Source: Malachius bipustulatus (taxonomy: Eukaryota > Arthropoda > Insecta > Coleoptera > Melyridae). From it: 64,000 bases of DNA. Shown here in pieces: positions 10,369 to 19,724 of the stretch. Below the pieces are notes generated by a model. That model was given only the letters and a program-made list of their open reading frames with translations. It searched no databases and was not told the DNA's origin. Made by a program: the position numbers and the translations under genes. Positions within the stretch are counted from its first letter, which is position 1; every line of letters starts with the position of its first letter. The stretch covers positions 7,812,001-7,876,000 of the forward strand of contig OU342630.1 in NCBI GenBank assembly GCA_910589415.1, in the 5' to 3' direction.

Positions 10369-12459
10369 TTAATGGAGGAAGGGTATGATTACACTACCGG
10401 TTTCACTTATAGAAAATTTCAAACACTTACACTTAATTTCTGAAGCTTCGAATTTAACACCACTTTGAAAATTGTCATTAATGATAGTTTTGATGTCTAC
10501 CTTTTCTGAGGCACAAGGTGACTTGAATAATGATCCGAACATATTATATTTATTCCCCACAAAATAAAACTTACCGGAATCTCCAACAATTTTTGTTATG
10601 GTAATTATTGCTCCATCATTTAACAAACAACAATTATCGGACGTTTTTGTACTGAGCATAAAATTTTCAAATTCGATACTCTTGATTTCATTTTGATTTT
10701 TTGTGGAGTTTCCGTAATGTAAAAATGGATAAGTCTTTTTTTGCGAAAAAGGCATTTCATTGTTAAGTTCCTCAATGGAGCGATTTATTAATTGTTTTAA
10801 TGGTCTACTTGATGTCTTCACTTTTTTCTTAATTTTCTGCATGTAGCTTTCAAATTTAAATGCACTAAACTTGTCAAGAGGGCCATGTAACTGAACGTCA
10901 TTACTCAAATGAATCAAATTGTGAATATTGTAGGACAGGAGGTCGGTACCATAAATATGAGAAAACTGTTTCACGAAATGTATCAAAAGTTGGTTAGCAT
11001 AATCGTTCAAAATTAAATGTTTCTCAGTGGAGCACAATATGCGAATAGCTATAACTAGGCACATAAAATGATTATATTGGATCTTTGTAAGCCTGTTCTG
11101 AAAAACTACAGCTCCGGTGTACAATAGTACCAATCTAAGCTCGGTCGCTTTAAACCTATCAATTTCATTAAGGCCTCTTGCTTTTCTCGCAAATTCTTGG
11201 GATATGGAAACATTTAATTCTAACAACTGATTCGAAGCATTAGCCAAATTTTCAGAGTTTAATCTCATGCTAATTTTTCCTTTTGTCCATGCTAGCAGTA
11301 GCTTTTTCATGGCACCAATACACACCAAATGCATATAATCAAGTGGAAACTGCGTCACCATTCCAATATTCAGCTCTAAAAGTATTGATTCCTTTTTGTG
11401 GAAATTTTCGTCAGTCTGTTGCCTGAAAGATTCGTCAGTTCTTAAACCTGAGGTGACTTCAGTAAGAACAACCCTTTTGTTTATATACTGGCCTTCTTGA
11501 ATGCATTTAGTGCATGAAAAGTAACCAGTATGACCTTTAGTGCTTGTAATAAATGCTCTAGCTGGTGCATCACAAATAAATACATTTATTTTTACATGTA
11601 TCTCCTTAGAGAAAATAGTAAGCTTACTCTGTTGTATACTTTTCATTTCCTCAACAAAGTACTTCATGAATTCATTTCCATCTGATGGTTTCGTATTTCC
11701 ATGATAAACACCCACCATAAAAGGTTCAGTGTAGAAGTCAGCTACGATTGCCATTAATATTGGCCAAAACTGACTACTTGAACTTTTTGTCAAAGGAAGT
11801 CCATCCACGTTGACATCAACATTGATCTCAGATGGGCAGTTATTAAAATTAAAATACTTGGTAATAGATTGCTTCAGACCTTCAGCAATACCAAAGTGGT
11901 AATATTCTCCAGGATCCATTAATGTAATTGTAGATGTACGTGGCGTATTGAGAAGCGTTCGTGAATCTGAAGGCAAGTCTGAATGCCCATGGTTTTTCAA
12001 AATCGTGAGTAAACTATTCAAGTGGCTGTGGTTTATAGAATTTGTTATTGCCCAATTCCGAATATCTGTCTGTAGACTATTGGATGTTGATTGAACATTA
12101 GCAGGATTGAATTGGTTAACTTGATGTTGCTGGTCTTCAAGTATTTCGTTTAAAATCTGCTCATTCTCATCTACTGAATTAAGTTGACACACACTTGGCA
12201 TTTCTTCATCTTGCTCATCACCTGTATCATTTTGCTGATGTGGTGAAATGTGGGAATCCTCTTCATTTGACGTTTCACAGCGTTCAACAATAAGTGGTTC
12301 GCCATCAGAAGTTGAATTAACTTGATCGAGGTTTTGTTGTCCACCTGCTGGATGAATTGCACTATGATTACTTGTACCAGGAGCAATCCTGCTACTGGCA
12401 TTTATGCGTCTCTGCTGTCTCTTACTTAGATGCACAAAATCTTTTCTTAATTTGGGCAT
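10369..12459 (-). CDS. Tnp2/CACTA-like transposase-type protein, intact single exon, 696 aa
   Basis: One uninterrupted frame from ATG 12459. Residues 1-150 are polar and low in structure (MPKLRKDFVHLSKRQQRRIN, then acidic and Gln-rich). The core is animal Tnp2/CACTA-like: DGLPLTKSSSSQFWPIL (~220), FMVGVYHG..KP, VFICDAPARAF (~300), GHTGYFSCTKC with a CxxC pair, then RTDESF and FPLDYMHLVCIGAMKKLLLAW (~370). The Asp residues of DGLPL and CDAPA are the likely conserved acidic positions. The C-terminal half has helical segments and a final KCKCLKFS...VIIPFLH, as in full-length members. Intronless and free of stops, it looks either recently mobile or kept as a host gene. Its stop is about 620 bp from the DUF4806 start on the same strand. 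A terminal-repeat search by eye found no convincing CACTA ends. Confidence 0.85.
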   Translation of the reverse strand: MPKLRKDFVHLSKRQQRRINASSRIAPGTSNHSAIHPAGGQQNLDQVNSTSDGEPLIVERCETSNEEDSHISPHQQNDTGDEQDEEMPSVCQLNSVDENEQILNEILEDQQHQVNQFNPANVQSTSNSLQTDIRNWAITNSINHSHLNSLLTILKNHGHSDLPSDSRTLLNTPRTSTITLMDPGEYYHFGIAEGLKQSITKYFNFNNCPSEINVDVNVDGLPLTKSSSSQFWPILMAIVADFYTEPFMVGVYHGNTKPSDGNEFMKYFVEEMKSIQQSKLTIFSKEIHVKINVFICDAPARAFITSTKGHTGYFSCTKCIQEGQYINKRVVLTEVTSGLRTDESFRQQTDENFHKKESILLELNIGMVTQFPLDYMHLVCIGAMKKLLLAWTKGKISMRLNSENLANASNQLLELNVSISQEFARKARGLNEIDRFKATELRLVLLYTGAVVFQNRLTKIQYNHFMCLVIAIRILCSTEKHLILNDYANQLLIHFVKQFSHIYGTDLLSYNIHNLIHLSNDVQLHGPLDKFSAFKFESYMQKIKKKVKTSSRPLKQLINRSIEELNNEMPFSQKKTYPFLHYGNSTKNQNEIKSIEFENFMLSTKTSDNCCLLNDGAIITITKIVGDSGKFYFVGNKYNMFGSLFKSPCASEKVDIKTIINDNFQSGVKFEASEIKCKCLKFSISETGSVIIPFLH

Positions 12460-12740
12460 TTTCCATAAAAGTGCTGATTATAAAGTTGGTTGATGTTACA
12501 CACCTAATATGAAACACTATAATAGGCACTGTTTTATTTTCAATAACACAAAAAAATGCCGGCTAAGTCGTTTTAACGCCAACTATTTTTATTCAACTCA
12601 TAAAAATTTCACTAGCAAGTCTTTATTAATTTCGACGGACAAAGATTCGGATTTCGGAGTACTGATTCATCACTTTCGAACGAGCTGACTTTCAAAACTG
12701 CGTGACCCCATGCAGTAGCCTTTATAAGTTCTCGTATCAT
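12460..12740 (-). promoter_or_regulatory. Promoter and 5' leader of the transposase-type gene
   Basis: On the minus strand a TATA-box-like TATAAA lies at 12726-12721 in the context CTTATAAAGG. Transcription would then start about 12690-12695, giving a leader of roughly 230 nt with no other strong feature before the ATG at 12459. Confidence 0.5.
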
Positions 12741-13037
12741 AAGAGTATCTACTGAACTGATATAGGCAATTGCAAATGAAAAATTAATGTGATACTAATG
12801 ATTATTAAGGGTCGCTTAAATTTTTATGAGTCTCAAGTGACTAAAATATAAAAAGAATCGAAAAATTAAATGAGAATTTAAGTCCCTACATATGTATTAA
12901 ATTAGCAAATATATATGTAAATACAAAATTACAAGAGGTTCTAAATATTTTTATTTACCTATATTATCTAGTTTAAATGATCTAAATTATCTAGGTATTC
13001 GGCCTACGTGACTTGGGTAAGGTATGTACCGGAAAAT
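12741..13037. other. AT-rich intergenic stretch
   Basis: No gene or recognisable element beyond repeated short TATCTAG/ATCTAAAT words. Confidence 0.4.
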
Positions 13038-13325
13038 TGATGATAAATAAAACACTCTGTTTAAAAAAAATCTACTCTATATTGATGGATTTTATACATT
13101 AACGTTACGTGTTTCGCAACTTTTAAAGTTGCATCTTCAGACAAATGTAAATTAATAAAATTAATCATTTACATCATCATCAATAAAACTAATAATTTTA
13201 TTAATTTAGGTACATTTGTCTGAAGATGCAACTTTAAAAGTTGCGAAACACGTGTAACGTTAATGTATAAAATCCATCAATATAGAGTAGAATTTTTTTA
13301 AACAGTAGTGTTTTATTTATCATCA
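13038..13325. repeat. Foldback element family J (288 bp)
   Basis: Near-perfect palindrome. The left arm starts TGATGATAAATAAAACACT and the right arm ends in its reverse complement ...ATCATCA. Both arms carry GTGTTTCGCAACTTTTAAAG and GTTGCATCTTCAGAC. This CATCTTCAGAC...GAAACACG phrase also occurs beside the Penelope fragment at 44540-44580, so the palindrome probably derives from two inverted Penelope-type tails. Confidence 0.8.
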
Positions 13326-13916
13326 GCATGCAGTGATTCTACGAAGTAAGGGTTGAAAACATAAATTTTACCGGAGAATTGAATGAAATAATAAAGTAAA
13401 ATATACACACATCGTAATAAGGTAATTGTGTCAAATCGGTATTTAAAAAAAAATATGTTTTTTATTGTCGGTATCGAAAAGCTTCAGGTATCCTCCATAA
13501 CAATAATAATTTGGATCATTCGCCTAAAATAAATAATAAAAAATTTCAAATGATTAAGAAGTAGTGTAAAATTATTAGTAAAGGGAATCCGAGTGTTGTG
13601 ACGTCACAATACCCATCCCATCACCGGCAGAAGAAGCTGGTTTACGCTTTCAGAATTCAGAGGCGTGCCGATTCATCTTTAATTCCATTGTGTTATTAAT
13701 CGCTAAAGAAAGGCACACAATAATGTACAAATCCTGCACAAAAGTCTGCACAAATAAATCAGAGACAATAACTCTTGTAATGTAACTGTCAATTCCAGTT
13801 GTTGATATAAAGTTGAGACAACTTTTTAGTTGTGTTATGTTTGTGACTTTCAGCAATGTTAGTTTATTGTAACTTTTGATTCAATAAAAATGTTTCTATG
13901 ACACTCAACAATTAAA
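13326..13916. other. Non-coding, no recognised element
   Basis: No supported gene. A small GC-richer patch (about 13598-13650) contains TGACGTCA, a CRE-like octamer, of uncertain meaning. Confidence 0.35.
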
Positions 13917-14663
13917 TTTAATTGCAGAATCTTTGATCAAAAATAAAATAAAAGAAATCCAGTTAGCATGTGTCCGCAAATGCATCGTTTTTGAGATACC
14001 AGGGTGTCAAAATATTATTATTTTTTTCAGTTTTTTGAAGATATCTAGGGAACCGTTTTAGATACAGAACTCAGTTTTTGTGTATGTCTTATCATTGATA
14101 TTAGCTACCTTTTAATACTAGCTGGCTTTCTTCATTTGCCAGTGGCGGAGATGTTATTGCTTCGGTTGCTTGGTTTATTTGCCGTTTTTGCCGTTAATAT
14201 CTACGACACTGAGCAAATTGACATTTCAAAAGCACATTTTCAGCCGCCAATATTTTCTACACAAAAAATGTACTTTCTGGTCATAATTGCTAGCTTGAGC
14301 CGTTTTCGAGAAAAATTACCCATTTACGATTAAAAATCCACTTTGGTGGAAAAAACATGGTGTCAGAAAATGAAGGGAAAATACTTCGCTCAATCCTAGC
14401 ATCTCCACAAATATGGCACATTAAAAAAGCTGAATTGATATTAAAAAAAGTAGCTTGTATCAATGATATAACAACAAAAGCTGATGAGTGCTCTGTATCG
14501 CTATACGGTTCCCTAGATATCTGCAAAAAACTGGAGAAATTATCCTTTTTTTGACCCTGTATCTCAAGAACGGTGCATTTCCGGACACACGGTAATAGAA
14601 AATTGTCTGTTTATTTTTGACCAAAGAATTTGTCTTAAATTTTTTTTTCGCAATATTAAAGAC
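13917..14663. repeat. Foldback element family F, copy 1 (~750 bp)
   Basis: The arms pair from about 13917-14130 with 14390-14663. For example TGTGTCCGCAAATGCATCG (left) pairs with CGGTGCATTTCCGGACACA (right), and GATATCTAGGGAACCG with CGGTTCCCTAGATATC. A relative lies at 29604-30225. Open frames inside are products of the palindrome. Confidence 0.75.
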
Positions 14664-14794
14664 AGGTACACCCTGTATAATTTGAAATTGCATGAACATG
14701 GAAAATGAGATTTTTTTTAACTTCGACAAATATAAATTTCAATGGCATACTTAGTTTTAGGAATCCTCGATGGTCTAGCAATAACAGCCTTATA

Positions 14795-15184
14795 CAGGCT
14801 GATCCCGAAATGGCGGGATCAGCCTGACAGAGATGTTCAGAAAGACTGTAAATTTTTAACAAAAATATAATTGTTACCTCTGTTTGGTTTGGTCAACATG
14901 GCAGTCAAATTTTAGCAACTTCACACTTGCAAAGCAAATTATTTCACCTAATAACTAGTACGATAGCGTATGTTTATAATTTGTTATTATCGGACACGGA
15001 ATTATAAGCATTCCAATTCTGCATATTCCTTGAGTTCAATAAAAAATGTGCCATCGATATTTATTCCCACAAAATTGGTCATATCTTTAAGAAAGTCATA
15101 CTAAGAAAAAAGTCAATGAATTTAGAATCCTTGATCCACAACGAATGCCACTTATATCCATGTCCGCCATTTCGGGATCATCTG
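14795..15184. repeat. TA-flanked inverted-repeat element (390 bp)
   Basis: The left end CAGGCTGATCCCGAAATGG pairs with the right end CCATTTCGGGATCATCTG. Both are flanked by TA (14793-14794 and 15185-15186), as for Tc1/mariner-type MITEs. The left terminus also forms its own hairpin: CAGGCTGATCCCG, six-base loop, CGGGATCAGCCTG (14795-14826). Confidence 0.75.
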
Positions 15185-15199
15185 TATAGATATACCTAC

Positions 15200-15431
15200 C
15201 TATAGATTAACAATTATTTGGGACAGCAGTTTCTTTTTTCTTCTAACTGAAGAATCATTATAATTACATTTGTGTAATTATTATATAGATAGGTACTTAC
15301 CTACATAATGTTAATAATTATAGTATCCTGATGAACTAAAATAAAGTTTGAAAGCTTAATTGGGTTACGAGACACAAAGAAAATGTCCATTTCCTATAGA
15401 CTGCTGTTCCAAATAATTATTAATCTATACG
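15200..15431. repeat. Small foldback element (~230 bp)
   Basis: TATAGATTAACAATTATTTGG...ACAGCAGT at the left pairs with ACTGCTGTTCCAAATAATTATTAATCTATA at the right. No coding capacity. Confidence 0.65.
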
Positions 15432-16845
15432 TTTATAATAAACTAATCAGTCAATAAGTTTATCATTTTATAACCCAAACAAAATCCTTCTTTTTACTTT
15501 ATGTGGGTACTTGGCTCAAATAATTCTCCACTTTTTTTTATAAATAAATATACACAAATAAAAAAAAATGCCTAAAAAATAAACTTAGAAAATACCTATG
15601 GCGGAAGTTTTTTATGCCATACGTGGGTATTTTATTTGTAAGTTTGATTTTTGTTAATGCGTTTATTTTTAATTTAAAGAATAAATTAATAAAATACTTT
15701 TATTATTATCCCAAGTGGTCGAAAACGTGTATGGAATAATAGGATAACAATAATATTGTCTGGCCCAAGCGCGACTTTAATAAGAACCATTCAGATTCAG
15801 ATATCATAATAATAATAATAATATTATTATTATCCGGTTAAGTAAGAATCTGTAGGCATGGGTAGAATAATACAGTAATTAAAGATAAGTTACGCCTCTG
15901 AAGTCTGAAAGAATGAAAGCCGATTTTATTCAGCGGCATAGAAAGGGAATTTTAATTTTATGTATGCCACATGTGGCTCGTGACGTCACAAAGCAAGCAT
16001 CGGGTTCGGGTCCTGGCTCCTGCCTGATGCCTGAGTAAGTAAAATAGAACGGACATGGGCCTATACGCGCTGATTATCTTATCTGATCTCCAAGCAAGTA
16101 GGCAATAATAACAAATTTACCTTCCAAGAAGTGACATACCTACCGTCGATCTCCAAGCAAGTAACAAATGTATAGAAATTTTACCTTCCAAGAAGTAAGC
16201 ATTCTTCTAAGTAGGTATAATATTTGTCCATACTACAAGTATTTATGACAGACCAATAAACCCCGTTAACAAGAATGTTCCACTTGCCGGCGAAGCAAAT
16301 GTCCAAATAATTCGAACTTACTTTTTCAATGTGATAATAGGTCATAAAGGGTCTATTGTGGACGATTCGGCAGGGCCCATATCTATAGTTTGCATGCGGA
16401 AATCAATAAATTAAAATACGAAAACTGCATGAGAGAAAGTTACCTTTCTCCAGATTTATCTTTAGAATAAAACTAATTCTATTGAAATAACTTCTGGCAA
16501 AGGCTAAAATGTAGGTAGTACTAAATTAGCTAGGTATTTTAAATTTTGAATACCTATTTTAATAACTATAATGCAGAAAAAAAATTATTTTTTTTAAATA
16601 TACGTACGTATAGGTACTAATATGGTACCTATATAGGTCCTATTGTACACATTCGGTGCATTTTAATTGTGATGTGATGCTATTCTTCTGCTAATTGTTC
16701 GGTTCGTGTACACTTTTGTATTGAGTTTTCAACAAAAATCAAAATTCTTACAAGCAACTTAATTCAAATTTGTCTAGGTATTGAGGTGTAAAAACTATAC
16801 AATTATTTTCGGACATCAAAATAGAGCGACTTTAATAATAATATA
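15432..16845. other. Intergenic or intronic stretch with a self-complementary microsatellite
   Basis: No exon found. An (ATA/TAT)n tract at about 15806-15834 is itself palindromic (AATAATAATATTATTATT). Phrases such as CTCCAAGCAAGTA occur twice (16089 and 16150) as a short direct repeat. Confidence 0.4.
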
Positions 16846-17863
16846 CAGTGTGTCCAGTGTAAGTGGCATTACATGGGGATCTTGGAAAAGGCAAAAGAGA
16901 TACAGGGTCGATTAAATTAGATAAAAGTTGCACAATTTAATGCTTAATGAGAATCTGAATTTTTTCTTTGAATATTTCCAGTCGTTGCTGAAATATCCTG
17001 AAAAAACTGAAAAATTAAAATTTCTTATTTTAGCCATATCTTTTTTATTATTGGGAATTAATTAATTATTTTTTGTAGGCTTACATATAAGTCGTCAAAA
17101 GCTATCCATTTGACATTATACAAAAATTTTCAAAGCCATAACTATAGATCAGAGTTTTCATAGCCAACTTTTGTTTTTCTTATGGCCGCCATATTGGTTT
17201 TTTATGTCGTTCGGTATAAAATAAAACGAGGAAACCAAAAATTAATAAAATTTAAAAAAAAATTATTTTTCAAAAATTTTATTCGTTTTTCGAAAAAAAA
17301 ACTTTTCATACCGATTATCATAATTATGAAAGTAAAAAACCATAAAGCAAATAATATTACATACTTCATATTAATGTAATTGGGTGAAATTTTTTTTTGT
17401 TTTTTTTCAGAAAAAAGAATACTTACTTAAACAATTTTTGAAATTTTTTTTTTGAATGTTATTAATTTTTAGTTTCCTTGATTTATTTTACACCGAACGA
17501 CATAAAAAAACAATATGGCGGCCATAGGAAAAACAAAAGTTGGCTATGAAAACTCTGAGATCTAGTCGGCTTTGAAAATTGTTGTAATGTAAAATGGATA
17601 GCTTTTGATGACTTAATGTAAGCCTACAAAAAATAATTCATTATTTCCCAATAATAAAAAAAGATATGGCTAAAATAAGAAATTTTGATTTTTCAGTTTT
17701 TTCAGGATATTTTAGCAACGAGTGGAAATATTCAAAGAAAAAATTCAGATTCTCATTAAGCATCAAATTGTGCAACTTATTTCTCTAATTTAACCGACCC
17801 TGTATCTCTTGCGGTTTCCAATAAGATCCCCATGTAATAATGCCACTTACACTGGACACACTG
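16846..17863. repeat. Foldback element family K, full-length copy (1,018 bp)
   Basis: The terminal repeats start CAGTGTGTCCAGTG and end CACTGGACACACTG, flanked by TA on both sides (16844-16845, 17864-17865). The arms are about 450-500 bp each, with conserved inner segments such as ATGGCCGCCATATTGG (left) against ATATGGCGGCCATAGG (right). Other copies or halves lie at 38930-39355, 40266-41036 and within the arms of the element at 50281-53448. Confidence 0.9.
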
Positions 17864-18354
17864 TATAAATCCATAAATGATTATGGAAATGAAAATTATT
17901 TTATTCAATGTAGCTTTAATGTTTGAAAAGTCGACCAGTTTGTTTATTCAAATTTTAATTCAGCGTTTAAATCAACGTTAAATTAAATCCGATGACATAA
18001 TTTTCAGTTATCTAATTACGTTTTTAGATTTTATTCTAGCAATAACTCTCCTCACAGAAAAAAATTGAGAAAAAAGTACGATTTTAGCTCTTGGCGTGCT
18101 TGTCCCCCCTCCCGGTAACGAAATCACATCTCGAACTAGAATCTATTACTTTTAATTAAATAAAATGAATATTAAAAATAATATATTAAAATAACTATAT
18201 TTTCAATTATTGTAAGTATACCTATACATAATATATTCATATATACATAATCGTATATAATTGACAACAGATCTTTGTTATGTAGCAATTAAAGAACACT
18301 GCTATGGTGCAGTTATATAGCCTAAAGACGTAACTGCTGTATAAAAATTTTATA

Positions 18355-18434
18355 CCTGATCTAGAATGAATCTGTGTTATGTAACATTCATCTGCAAATG
18401 TTACATAATTAACACAGATTCATTCTAGATCAGG
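18355..18434. repeat. Strong hairpin inside family G
   Basis: CCTGATCTAGAATGAATCTG at the left end pairs with CAGATTCATTCTAGATCAGG at the right end, with a short loop near 18392-18400. It is an almost perfect 80-bp palindrome. Confidence 0.85.
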
Positions 18435-18800
18435 TACCTATGCTAATTTTTATACAGGCATAATATTATGTTACGTATTATTTATGCAAATAACTGCAGC
18501 ACAGCGGTTAATGTTGGAAAGTCTACCAGTTTTTTTTAAATAAAATTTTAATTCAGCATAGATCAAACGTTCCGACATAATTTTCAGTTATCTAATTACG
18601 TTTTTCGACGTTCTAACACTGATATTTCTTCTCACAGAAAAAATTCTATATTATACACAAGAAAAAAGCGCGATTTTAGCTCTTGTTAATGTGTTTGGTC
18701 TGCGACGAAATCACATCTCGAGCTAAAATCTATTCCTTTTTCCCTTGTATAAGAAATAACTATATTTTCAATAGTAAACTACCTAAATAAAATTTATTCA

Positions 18801-19043
18801 TTTGAAAACTATTAAGGACAAGACGGTGTCACAAATAAAAAGATTTCATCATTTTTAATTATAATTAATTTCAACTTGATCTCCTGTTGTGAGTATTCAT
18901 TTTTTAAATAGTTATAAAATTGTTGATTTCCTCTAATTTACAGTCTCCTGATGAAGATCTAAACTAAGATCAAAATATAGAGTTTAACAAAAAAGGATCA
19001 CAGCTTTTATTTTTGACACCACTTGCCCTTAATAGTTTTCAAA
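18801..19043. repeat. MITE inserted in the second family G unit (243 bp)
   Basis: About 40-bp terminal inverted repeats: TTTGAAAACTATTAAGGACA at the left and CCCTTAATAGTTTTCAAA at the right. It separates sequence that is continuous in the first unit, so it inserted after the duplication. Confidence 0.75.
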
Positions 19044-19724
19044 TAATTATAACAACGGTGGTTTACAACATTCATTATTTTAAAATCTATTCATATACGT
19101 AAATATAATTCACAACGGATCTTTGTTATGTAGCAATTAAAGAACACTGCTGTGCTGCAGTTATATTGCATTAAGACGTAACTGCTGTATAAAAATTAGC
19201 GTACCTGATCTGGAATGAATCTGTGTTATGTAACATTTGCAGATGAATGTTATGTAATTCTTCTTTTCGAGTTATTACATAACCGTTATGTAAAAGTGGT
19301 GCTTTCGTAATTATATTGCAAAGCTATGCATCTGTTATGTAACAGTATCATATTGAATCAAGAAGGGATCAGTGCTATATAACAGTTACAGAATGAGCGT
19401 TACATAATATCACTATTAAACCTGTGATGTAGGCATGACATGAAAACTGTTCCTTTGTATTTATGTTACTAAATGATGTAAATAATACGAAACGGTTACT
19501 TCATTGTAACCATCGCAGACCTTGTTATACATCATTTACATCACGTTGTTTTAAAATGCTTACATATCATGAAGATGTAAATGTTATATAAATGATGACT
19601 CCGTGTTTACTGGGAAGGATCAAGTCACAACAAATTATTTTTATTAGGAATATTCTTAGATAGTTACCGCAATATCCAGAATTAGCAATAATAAAATTTT
19701 AAAATAACCATTATATTGTTTCAG

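Larger units (their letters stand above)
17905..19615. repeat. Repeat family G: ~600-bp tandem duplication plus dyad-rich tail
   Basis: Two direct units, about 17905-18500 and 18510-19260, share GACATAATTTTCAGTTATC, CGAAATCACATCTCGA and CAACAGATCTTTGTTATG. The second is interrupted by a 243-bp element. The tail (19200-19615) has many GTTATGTAAC/GTTACATAAC dyads and ends GTGTTTACTGGG. Confidence 0.75.

Noticed and set aside
12460..13040. Search for CACTA-type terminal repeats around the Tnp2-like and DUF4806 genes
   Set aside because: Isolated CACT/AGTG words occur, but no inverted pair with the 6.95-7.07 kb side was convincing.
14136..14862. Cluster of 65-89 codon frames on both strands
   Set aside because: Products of the family F foldback and an adjacent MITE; no protein motif.
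17182..17379. 65-codon plus-strand frame starting MAAILVFYVVR
   Set aside because: Lies in the loop and arm of foldback K; the start ATGGCGGCC is the repeated arm sequence.
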